Below, piece by piece: positions 1 to 10,300 of a DNA stretch of 64,000 bases (positions within the stretch are counted from its first letter, which is position 1; the number at the start of each line of letters is the position of its first letter). The translations under genes and the position numbers were made by a program. A model generated the notes under the pieces. It was not told where the DNA came from, did not search any database, and saw only the letters and a program-made list of their open reading frames with translations. Origin of the DNA: Eretmocerus hayati (lineage: Eukaryota; Arthropoda; Insecta; Hymenoptera; Aphelinidae); the NCBI GenBank assembly GCA_029851415.1, contig CM056743.1, positions 29,152,405-29,216,404 of the forward strand, given 5' to 3'.

Positions 1-584
1 ACTTATTTTTTAGATAATATGACGTCCATCTTCGATAAGTGAGTAGAATAATAATATTTTCCGGGATAATCATATGATTGAGTATAGCTCTATGCCGAAG
101 ACGTCAGCGACCTGAGCAGGAATTTTGGATTTAGATATCCTATCTTGACTCGGAGGAATCAAGTTTGGATGAACGAACATTTTGAGGATCTTCTACAGAC
201 GCGACTGCAATACCCCGTTAACTGGTTCCGAAGTCTCTCTGTGACCAAGTAAATTTCTCAATTTTTCAAATGTGTAGTAATTCCGGAGAAAATTCGTATT
301 TTGTGTTTAAAAGTACATAGGCCAGCCCTAAATCTTACTTTCGAAGGTTTTGTGATCTATTTTCCGATTTTTTGTAACATACAGTGAGAGATTATCTAGC
401 GCACGAATATGAATAATTTCACTCATCCGTAACATATAGGAATAACATCAATAATACGATAGCAAGGCATGGAACCTGACTCGGAACCTGACATTTGCCG
501 ATAAAATTAGGCTCGCGGTCCAACTGTTTCAGCTCAAGTTTTGAGGTTATTTCGGGTTTTGATTTCGGGTCCGGAAAAAAGGCG
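1..584. other. AT-rich stretch, no gene seen
   Basis: I see no convincing coding exon here. It could be part of a long intron of the partial minus-strand sulfotransferase whose first exon is at 3308-3482, or simple flanking DNA. The sequence changes to LINE-derived material near 585. Confidence 0.4.
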
Positions 585-2212
585 GGATCCCGAGATGTTA
601 TAATTGCCTGCAATACGGGCATTTCTCCGCAAAGTGTGACAAGCCACAGGTGAGGCGGACGAAACGCTGCTTCAACTGTGGGGAGAAAGGCAACATAGCA
701 GCAGCATGTACAACCGAAGAGCAGAAATGTCTGAGCTGCAAAGTCTCCTAAGAGGATCACAAAAACAGGTCGGGCACGCAGTGCTGTAAGGCCTATCAGC
801 AGGCGAGCAGTACGAAAGGGCCGGAGAAGGCGCAAAGATGGCTAGTTTCCTGCAAGCGAATCTTTGCATGAGCAACGATGCCCACAGTCTACTTGAGGCA
901 GAGACCTCAAGACTGGGAGCAGACGTTCGCATCATCTCCGAGCAGAATCTCCATTCCCGATAAGAGCGACCACGAACCACGGAAGATCTTGGGAGGGGAT
1001 CAGCCATCCAAGTCTGGAATGGCACCATTAAAGAGACAAAAAACCGACCAAAGGGTCGGGGTTCACCCGACGAGTCATCGGCGGTATAGCGGTGTATAGC
1101 TGCTATTACTCACCGAACGCACTGATGAACGACTTTCTTCGGGAACTGCGGAAACTCGAGGATAGTCTGAGATAGTGGAGAGGCCTTGCCATAGTAGCGG
1201 CGGATCTTAACTCCAAGGCTTCAGCCTGGAGTGCAGGGCCAGAGGATGGAAGAGGTAATGCGCTGGAAACAACCGTGGCCCAACTGGACCTGGTTTGCCT
1301 CAACGGGGTAGGAAAGGCGACATGGCACAGAGGGGCATCATCCTCAGTGCTCGACTTGATGTTTGTTACCCTACCTCTCATGAGAAGAGTCACGAAGAGG
1401 CAGGTCCTCGACGCGGAAACGCTCAGCGACCACCGCCATATCTTTTTCAAGATAGACCGTGGTCAAGATGCAGGCATAGCCTGGCAGATCGAGGGATGGC
1501 AAGTCCGCAAACTGGATGAAGAAAGCTTCAAAGAAGCAATCCTGAGAGCAGAGGACCCCGGAGAAGAGCTCTCGCAGGAGGAGACGGTAACGAGAGTAAT
1601 CCGGTCCATCAACCGAGGCTGCGACGCCTCTATGCCGAGGAGGAAGCAACCCCGGTTCCAGAAGAGACAAGTATACTGGTGGAACGATGAAATCAGAGAC
1701 CTCCGTCGCAGTGCAAACGCTAAGAGGAGGCGAGCGAAGCGAGCGCGCAAACGTGGATGTCCATCAGTGGCAGCAGACGAAGCGGCCTACAAAGAGGCGA
1801 AGAAGCTTCTTTGGGATGTCATCGTCGCAGCAAACGGAAGTGCTGGTCGGAACTATGCAGCATGGTCGATCAAGATCCGCGGGGCACACTGTACCGGGTG
1901 GTCATGAGCAGACTGCGTTTGAGAGACGGACCAACAGCGCCAACTGACAAAGAGTCAGTTCTACGGATTGCCAGGGCACTCTACCCGAGAGGGGAGCCCA
2001 GACTCACATTCCCGGGGTTTATCTCCGAGCACATCCCCCTCTTCACCGAAGAAGAGCTAAGACGAGCCGCTACGAGATTGGCGAATGGCAAGGCCCCGGG
2101 ATTGGACGGTATACCCAATGAGGCCCTGAAAATAGTGGCTCGAGAGCAGCCTACACTGCTACTAATGCTGTTTAATAAGTGTCTCCTTGCGGGAGTGTTC
2201 CCGAAAGTGTGA
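585..2212 (+). mobile_element. Decayed R1-type non-LTR retrotransposon (LINE) copy
   Basis: This is the end of ORF1 plus the start of ORF2. At 596 a CX2CX4HX4C zinc knuckle (CYNCLQYGHFSAKC) is read in frame, followed by a second knuckle (CFNCGEKGNIAAAC), as in the gag-like ORF1 of R1/I-type LINEs. An in-frame TAA follows the knuckles at about 748. From about 850 an apurinic endonuclease-like domain begins (LQANLCMSNDAHSLLEAE), with the usual SDHRH motif near 1425-1440. After a frameshift near 1900 the start of the reverse transcriptase is seen (ANGKAPGLDGIPNEALK at about 2080-2130). The copy is 5'-truncated, has several stops and frame breaks and ends inside the reverse transcriptase, so it is dead. 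It resembles the minus-strand copy at 18737-20480. Confidence 0.85.
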
Positions 2213-3307
2213 AACGGTTCCTGTACGTGATAAGAAGATTTGATTCTTGGGAACCAAATTTCAGCTAGCAGACGCGGTTTGATTTAAGTGATCACGTGGT
2301 CGGCTCCGACACAGTTTACAAACATCCGATGGGAGCGCTGATGGGACGGTGCCCCTATGGTCCCTATAATTAATGGGTATAGATAAGGGGGGCAGCCGCC
2401 ATACTCAGCGTGCTACACGTACACGGGCGCACCGATGTGTGCACTTTCACACAGATGCGTCCCCATCTACAAAGCACGAGATCGCCGAATATGGCGAAGC
2501 CAATCCGAAGAATCCCCCCCCCCTGTCTAGACCCATAAATTATAGGGACCCTAGGTGCCCACCTCGACGCTCTTCCTCAGCAGGCTGGCCACGGGTACAA
2601 TTTGGTACAGCCGGGTCCGGGTGCCGTCACTTCAGGTACCGTTCGGAGGTTATTGGGAGTTTTATTGATAGCTGTCCTTGAGTAGGATAGTGATTGTAAT
2701 CCTCATTTTCGTAAGAATGGCGCTACGAAGAGAAACTGAGTGTAGGTGATGAGATCGCGATGTATCGGACGGATTTCGGCACCAAGCGGTCACACACGAG
2801 TAGACGACGTTTCGAGTATACCTAGTAACTCTAGTTTTTCTTGTGAATCCACAGATTTGGCTTCGTCACACCCTTTGAGCATGCATTTTTACGTGCCTGT
2901 TGAAGTTCCAAGGCAATTGGATGAGTAAAAATCGACTTATCCTCCGAACGGATTTCGAGAGAAATCCCGAAAGAATCCAACACGGCGGACGACTACGGCT
3001 TCACCTCTGAATCAATAGACTAACGATTGCATATAATAGAAGCACGCCAAAAATACATTGACATTGGCTCAAATGATCTTTTGGAGGGTTCTTAGGTGGC
3101 ACGCATTATTTCGAAGTTTCTACAGAACCACTAGTATTCATCATACACCACGGGAGGATTCTTGTTGATTTCTTCCTGGTCAGAAGAAACTAGAGTAAGG
3201 CTCACTACACGATAACCTTTAATGACCTCGACTTCAAGACGAGATAATCCACCACAGTTGGAGCTATCTCACTTGTATGTATTTTATAGAGTTCAAATAA
3301 TCGTTAC
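2213..3307. other. Gene-free stretch between LINE relic and sulfotransferase exon
   Basis: Apart from the palindromic element at 2349-2561 I recognise nothing here. No sulfotransferase second exon (the GTTWTQ region) is visible on the minus strand, although the gene starting at 3482 would need one somewhere to the left. Confidence 0.4.
2349..2561. mobile_element. Small palindromic MITE-like element
   Basis: The two ends are inverted copies of each other. The left arm reads GTCCCTATAATTAATGGGT and the right arm ends in the complement, ACCCATAAATTATAGGGAC, each with about 10 more matching outer bases. The length is about 210 bp and there is no coding capacity. The class is unknown because no clear target-site duplication was found. 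Confidence 0.55.
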
Positions 3308-3482
3308 CTGTTTTTGGAAAACTGCATACCCATACATCATCATCTCTAACTTCAAAATTTTCCACAGCATCGGCGATGAGCTCATAATCTTCCGGTAAAA
3401 ATACTCCTTTAAACGATATGAAATTTGTTCTTCCGTTCTTCGCTAAGCTTTCGATGGCAAGGGCATCCAAATCAATACTCAT
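3308..3482 (-). CDS. Cytosolic sulfotransferase, first coding exon only (partial)
   Basis: This exon encodes 58 residues plus one base and ends in FPKTG, the start of the PAPS-binding P-loop-like motif of cytosolic sulfotransferases. The ATG is at 3482 and a GT donor (GTAACG) follows position 3308 on the minus strand. Its length and phase equal the first exon of the complete gene at 12725-12899, and 43 of 59 residues are identical, so it is a paralogue made by local duplication. No second exon (GTTWTQ motif) is visible down to position 1. Either the gene continues off the left edge through an intron longer than 3.3 kb containing the LINE relic, or it is an orphan exon. The frame is intact, which mildly favours a working gene. 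Confidence 0.75.
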
Positions 3483-4329
3483 CGTGAATATTTTCCCCAG
3501 TAATGTAGTTAATCAGACACGAGCTCAGATGCAAATACAAGATGCAGTAGGAAGAAAATGCAGTTGTCCTACATTCGCACAAAAAAAAATACATTTAATG
3601 ACATAGTTGGAAGAATTCAAAGTTGGCAGGGACAAAAAGTACGAAGTATATTCCGAGCTTTGTATACAGTGAGTTGCCGATCGTGGAACTTTGTCAAAAA
3701 CGTAAGTAAAAGTGACCCCGTATTTCCGTCGAACAACTTTGTCAACATACGGGTGTTCCAAAAAATTGTGGGAATAGAATGAACTTCTTTCGAGATGATA
3801 GATTGAACTTTTGAAGAATGCAATTTGTGACGTAATACCGTCTTAGTGTAGCGTACACCTTCTATCGTCCGGGAAAATATCCAATCACTCTCTTCAGAAA
3901 TCGCACAAAAATACCGAAACAAGCTAATAGAACAACTAGAATTCATAATTGTATATTCTCAGGGATATTTCGCTCGGAAGTTTGAATATTAATAGATTCA
4001 ACTGCATTACCTCCATTTGACGAGCAAGCTTCTTATTGTTTGGCTGAAGGCCGACGTTTCGAATGTCTTAATACATCCTTCTTTAGAGCTAAATATTTCG
4101 CTTTATGTACATCGTGCTGCAAACAGTTTTTTCCCCATAAGACTGGTAAGTGGACGTCGGCGTCGCCGCGCGGACATGAAGGATTTTATCGCCCGACTAC
4201 AGACCACCACAGCGTGAAATCGAGGCGAATTCTTGATATTTAGCACCTATGCTCTTAGATATATAGCTGTTAGCGACCAAAACTTCGTTGTGATTTTTCG
4301 CTGTGTGACGGAAACACGCTGTATCAGTA

Positions 4330-4603
4330 CGCCAGACGAAGCCACCGCGGTCTCTTGGATAAGAACCTTGCCTTTGACGCAGAAAGGCTAGGGTTCGAAT
4401 GAGTGAGTCCCCTTTTTGGGGCAACTCAGAAAGAGTGAGATCCACTCGGCCACGAGGGAGATTTCTACTCCGAAAGAGTGAATCTCTTTCCTTTTGGAGT
4501 TGCCACAGAAGGAGGTTCACTCCGAAAATAATTGAAGAGCATAATAACCTTGAAAAGAAGTTGAAAATGCGTAAGAGTAAAAAAATAAAATAAAATAACG
4601 TAA
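4330..4603 (+). mobile_element. tRNA-derived SINE
   Basis: A tRNA-like head carries an A-box-like segment (GGTCTCTTGGATAAG at about 4349) and a B box (GGGTTCGAATGAG at about 4391), the internal RNA polymerase III promoter arrangement. A body of unrelated sequence follows, then the tail GTTGAAAATGCGTAAG and a short A-rich end (TAAAAAAATAAAATAAAATA, ending at about 4600). The same head and tail occur on the minus strand at about 52881-53036, so this is a dispersed family. It is not a tRNA gene: the acceptor and anticodon stems do not form convincingly. No target-site duplication was found. Confidence 0.6.
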
Positions 4604-5469
4604 GCCAGATAAAGGTTCAATGTTGTATTCTGATAGAAAATTTTGGGCTAACCCACTGCCTTGATCACCCCGACGCTGGCTGTATGAGTATCCGTGTACT
4701 CGAATTATTACAGTACAATGTACATGTCATGTAACTGACATTCTAACCCTTAATTCTTGCAAATAAAAGGATGTGTCGACGGATGGACCTGAAACTCCAA
4801 TACCAACTGTATTCCAATAAAATACGTGTCGGAAAATTCGAATGAAATGATTCATACTCACTAGCCGAAATAGGAAGCCTTTACACGATCCGTGTAAGTT
4901 TCAGCGATAATACTCATATAAATACTCAAGATTGACATCCTATGAATAAAGTTCTGTGCAAGAATTCTGCGAATAAAAAGGGATTGATCATTAGTCCTTT
5001 AGAATTCTCCCTAGACTACGTTTTCGCAACACGGAGCTCTAGAAGTGTGTCTAAATTCGTAATGCACACCACCCACGGAATTATTGTCGGATATGTTTCT
5101 TGGTACTCATAGGATCATATCTCAGTTAAAATCCACATCGCCACTTGGGCCGTTTTTGAAAAAAGTCCAAAAAAAAACTCTTTTTTGCCACCTTTCTACA
5201 ATTCTATGTACTTTATCGCCGATTTACATTGTTTTAAATGATGGGAGCAAGTTGGGTACACACTTTTGTGACCTCTTAAAAATCACCTTTTGGGAGAATT
5301 CAAATAGCTCGGCTCCAGTTCATTCAAATTGGATGTACTTAGACTCATTTTGAAGGTCTTGAGACAAACTTCATAATTTGATAAGGTCCGTTGGAAAATA
5401 CTGAGATGGATCAGAGTTATTGAGAAAATGGCTGAATGGGGTCAAGTTAGGTACACTTACCTTACTAAC

Positions 5470-5660
5470 CAGAAAATGCCGCTTTTAAACGCGGTCTTAC
5501 GGTTCTCATGATGAAAAATCATGATTGACCTGTGCTTGCGAGCTCATTCCGAGCACGGAGGAGTTATTTTCTCCGCTTCGCTCGGGAAATAAACTGTTCT
5601 GAGCGTCCGAACAGATTGTGCGCGTTGGGGGCAATAATGTGCTATTAAAACCGTTTATCA
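5470..5660. repeat. Dispersed repeat, copy 1 (related copy at 44680-44850)
   Basis: The segment starting AAAATGCCGCTTTTAAACG, followed by TTCTCATGATGA and a GCTCATTCC...CGGAG stretch, is found again with scattered changes at 44680-44850. It is non-coding and the class is unknown. Confidence 0.5.
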
Positions 5661-7354
5661 CAAAATAACCAATAAATCTCTGACCTTCCTTATATGATGT
5701 CCATTGGCGACATAAAGTATGGCGAAAATGTGGACAATTTGACACTATGTCGATGTAAATTTTTGTGTGATGGTAGTGAGTGTGTAGTCACACATCAAAT
5801 ATTCTCAATAACATTGACGAAAACTGTATCACAAACTGTAATCACTCATACCCAGCCCTGATGAAGAAGGATATATCATAAAGACACCGAAATGCCTTCG
5901 GAAACCAACTAAACAATGAAAAAATCGCTCGTCAGATCGAGATTATGCGGTTAAATTCATTGATATAATTCATTCTGTTAATGCTAACTCTCAATTGAAT
6001 TTTTCAAATAATATCTCGACGATATCCCAGAGCATCATCGTCACCGAGTTTGGAAGCATCGCACCAATATCATTTCACATTGGCCTGAGAATATTTTTAC
6101 TTCGTATCAAAATAGCTAAAAATATTTAGTAAAGTAGTAGGCCTTGATGCTGATATCGGACTACTTCAAGAATGTGCATTGAAAATTTGTTTTGAAGCCT
6201 TTCACATCAATATTGAGTGATTGGGACAGACCATGTCCATGTATCACAAATTTCTCCTGCTGGGTTTTACACCGATCGAAGTATTAGTCCTTGCGTGCTT
6301 GGGATCGTGAGTTGAGAATTTTCTCAACGACTAGTTTTTTTTAATGGCAGACTATTAAATAAAAATAATTTTTGATCCATATACTTGAACATTTTACATT
6401 ATACACATCACATTACAAGATATACTCACAGGATTTGGAAGCACAATAATTTTTTCTCTCACAGACTGACAAATAATCAATCTCAAACACAGAAACTCCA
6501 CTTAAATAAGTTGGAATTTACTCTACTTTGATTGAAAAAATTTTATCTCTTCCGCTCTGCCACAGTAAACCTTCAAAAATTTTTCATGCTTAATTGCTCT
6601 TCCCGATAACAACTTTTCACTTGAACTAAAAAAAACGGTAACGATTCAAAAGTCGACTGTTGTCGAAATTAACAAAAAGTTATCAGAATAAATTTACAAT
6701 GCCGGCATGCTATCTGCAGCGAAAGTGCACGGTTCAGTTGAAGAAGACGGAATGATTCGTGTTGGAAAAACATCAGCTTGTGGGTTTGATGCGCTTTCAC
6801 TAGGCACGTGTTAGAAGAGAAGAGGGACGAACTACGTAATAAAAATCGATTTCATTGGGTCTGCTTCTACGAATCTTTCACTTTGAAATAGTTCTGATGA
6901 CTCTGACAGAATTCCAGACAGTTCTGTGTTTGATTTCTCTCCCAAATTCAAGACCTCTGATCACATTTTGAAATAACTTGACTGATCAATTCCATCCTTT
7001 CCGTTTCATATGGAAGAAAATTAATTGCCTCTGTTGTATGGGTCGTTTTCCTGAGTGTTTATTTATTCTTGGTAACTTTAATCTGTATAATAAAATGTAT
7101 GTTTGAGACACACAGTAGCGTCCCCGGTCTTTTTTGTGGTATCATTCAACAAATCCTTCACAATCCAGGAATGATTAAAATAACGAAGATACATATGCAT
7201 CCTATTCAATTAGGAAAAAACCTACTTGTCCCCCAGGATACAATCATTTTGATCTTAACAATTGCCCTGCGGCGGGCCAACACTATTGAGATTCAGAAAT
7301 TAAATTACCCGAATATTTCTATGAATGTTTATGAAATATTTTCTGCCATGTTAC

Positions 7355-10300
7355 TTAGTTATCAAGATAAAGCTCGAAATCTTTATGATCTTTGAGATTC
7401 TTTTTTATCCACTCATCGAATTTCTCTTCTAATTCACTGGACATAGCAGTTTTCCATTGACCACAATTACCATCTCGGAAAAAATGGCCTTCGTACTTGG
7501 AGTTGCCGTAGAATTTTGTATTATTCAAGTATTCGATGAAGTCACTCCTGTTTAGAGATGGATTATCTCTCATTCGAGCAAAGCTAAGATGATCTGCTAG
7601 AGCCTGTATTTTTTTGTTGTTGAATTCTTTTCCAAGGAATGACGCAGTTCTCTTTATTACAGCATGTAGATCCTAGAAATCAAATCATTTTCTATCTCTC
7701 GCATAATTGAAACAGGATGGTTTTCAAAAATATCAATTTCACGGAGGATGATGCTTTCGCAAAATCTAATACGAACATTTATGTTGGATAGTCACCTTTT
7801 TCATATCCTCGAATCTGATGAGCAAGAGGTTGGTCATATGTCTCTTCTCCCAAAATCCCAGCAGATGATTCCAAAACGGCCCATAAATCACTAAAAATAG
7901 AGAAGGGCGTAAGCAAAGTAGAAGATATTTCGCAAAAACATGAATTGATTGTCTGTGCGGGAACAAGAGAATCATAGCTAACGTCTGCCTTCACAATATT
8001 CACATTTCGATATGAATGTGTAGAAACTTTTTTGCAACCCGAGTGATGAGTTTTCAGCCCGAGTTGCAGGCGAGAATGCAAAAAATAGGTTTTATTCCGA
8101 TGTATTGAACCATACTTTTTGATGAACTATGAGTAAGAGTCGACAAGCTTTGAGGAAAATGCCCTTTCACGCACGGTGGACCGAGAGAGTGCATTTAGAT
8201 ACAAGGACGGAAAAACCTCATTTAGTGTCCGGGTCATGGGTTTCTCGACCGAGCCGCAGACGAGGATGGGAATTATCACGAAGATGCGCAGAATAGGTAT
8301 AAAATTGTGTGTCGAAATATACTTTTGGATAAATAGTGATTCAAAGTCGAAAATCACGCAAAGTACACTTCTACTCACACTGTTACAAGAAAGCGATTAT
8401 TTGAACGATGTCATCAACGTTAAGAAAATGGGTAGATCCATAAGTAGATGTAAAATATGCAATAAATCGCTCCGAGATTCAGCGGAGCGCCACGTAGGGG
8501 CTGACTTTGAAAGTACAACTGGCGTACTGCTAGGGTGACGCCATGCTGCGCCATGCCAATGACAATATTGAGCGTGCACAGCGAGGCACAGCATAGGCGC
8601 AGACGGGGTTTTCGTGAATTTAGGAGAAAACCGTAGCTTGAACCTGCTAACAGTAAGCGACAAAGTTGTTGGAAATTTAATTACGAAGATTTTGAGCTGT
8701 TCTGGATATCAATCAGAGCAATATTGAAAGATTCACGGAGCTCGAAAGAATGGATGCGAGCCCGCGGCTTGAGTGGCGGCTGCGACGCCTATGCTAAAAG
8801 CACGCCCAAATCTCGAAATCGCCTCAACTAGCTCAAATTTGCTCGGATTTAGGCTCACGACCACTCAAACTCTTCGTTTTTACAAGTCCTACAACTTTCT
8901 CGCTTATTGTTGCCATATTTGAGCGATGGTTTTCGAGTTTGACCCTTACGAAGATTCGCCGTCTGCTGCACAGTACGCCAGTTGTAGTGAATGCGGTGGC
9001 CACGGGTCGCGCACAATCGCCCGTTTTGAATTTCAAAAGCGCGCGTCTCGGAGCGAATACGTTGTCTCTTATATAGGCTCGGATTCATGGTCGTTAATCC
9101 GAGATCAGGATTGCTGGATGCGGAGCGCTGCGATCGCTGCGCTCTTAATCTACCGACTCTATAATCTCGGACTAACTATGAATTCCAGCCTTATAGTACT
9201 TAAGGGAGTAACCTCGGTAGAAGATCAAATTTTGATCAAATCTGTCAGAGAGGTGTATTTACGCATGTCAACTGAACACGGTAAAAATTTCACGACCCTT
9301 GGTTACCCTTGAGTCAAAACATAAGCATGAACATTTTTAGGCTGGAATTCATCGTCGTTAATTCGAGATTAAGTTGATGACAGATAAAGCGCTGTGCCAC
9401 GATTTTGCGCCACGCCACGACGCGCTATCGTACGCCACGACCCAAAAATTCATTCCAGCGAACCCGACCATCGATGAATTTGATTCATCCTCATAATCTA
9501 CGACTGATACTGTAACAATAAACCCAATCCATCGATGTCGGGTTCGCTGGAATGAATTTGTGGGTCGTGGCGTGCGATAGCGCGTTGTGGCGTGGCGCAA
9601 AATCGTGGCGTAGCGCTTTATCTGTCATCACCCTTAGAATAATCGGATTTATGGCGCTGCGATCGCCATGCCGAGGCATTTTACATTTGGGCACAGCGAT
9701 CGCAGCGCTCCTGAATCCGTCGATCCCGATCTCGGATTATTGGCAGTGAATCCGAGCCTTAGAGGTTAATCACGGTATCTTATGAGGTTGATCGTCAAAC
9801 TATAAAAGACTGACCGATCAGTTTTTGTCCTGATCACGCTCACTTGCAGACATTCACACAAAGAAGGTACTCGAACATTTTTTGCCCTCTAGTTGGCTTG
9901 GATAGAAGTTTTGGTCAATTTCCACCGTGAAGTCACGAATAAGTCACAGATAAGACAAATTCGCTGATAATGAGGGATTGATATTTCATAACTCATGCGT
10001 CCGATACTTATGCGAATTCAAGTGTGCGTCCATTGGGATCTGATTAATACATAAGACAAAAATGTAGGCAAATTTGCGATGTTTGGAAAAAGTCGATTGA
10101 TTTGACTAGCGCGGTCAAAATTCTGAATTCTTCAATACACCATGAGTCTGGTATACCGCTCATGCAATAATTTTGTTAGTATTAGTGCTCACGAATAAAC
10201 CAGAAAATAGAAGCGTATATCAAGCTCTCATCACCTTTGTCCCCGACAAACAGCTGACACATTTGGTCAAAAGTACTTCGATGACCTTCGAGCAGGGTAA

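Larger units (their letters stand above)
3483..7354. other. Intergenic DNA between two sulfotransferase genes
   Basis: It holds a tRNA-derived SINE (4330-4603), one copy of a dispersed repeat (5470-5660) and a relic of the GTGTACC repeat family at about 5240-5465. On the minus strand overlapping AATAAA signals lie at 7058-7067, about 290 bases past the stop of the sulfotransferase, and are a plausible polyadenylation site. The rest shows nothing I can name. Confidence 0.5.

Noticed and set aside
3525..3946. Overlapping minus-strand frames upstream of the partial SULT exon as a host gene
   Set aside because: The frames are short and overlapping, with no family motif or matching splice sites.
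4345..4405. A tRNA gene
   Set aside because: The B box and A-box-like words are present, but the cloverleaf stems do not pair and the unit is followed by a SINE body and A-rich tail.
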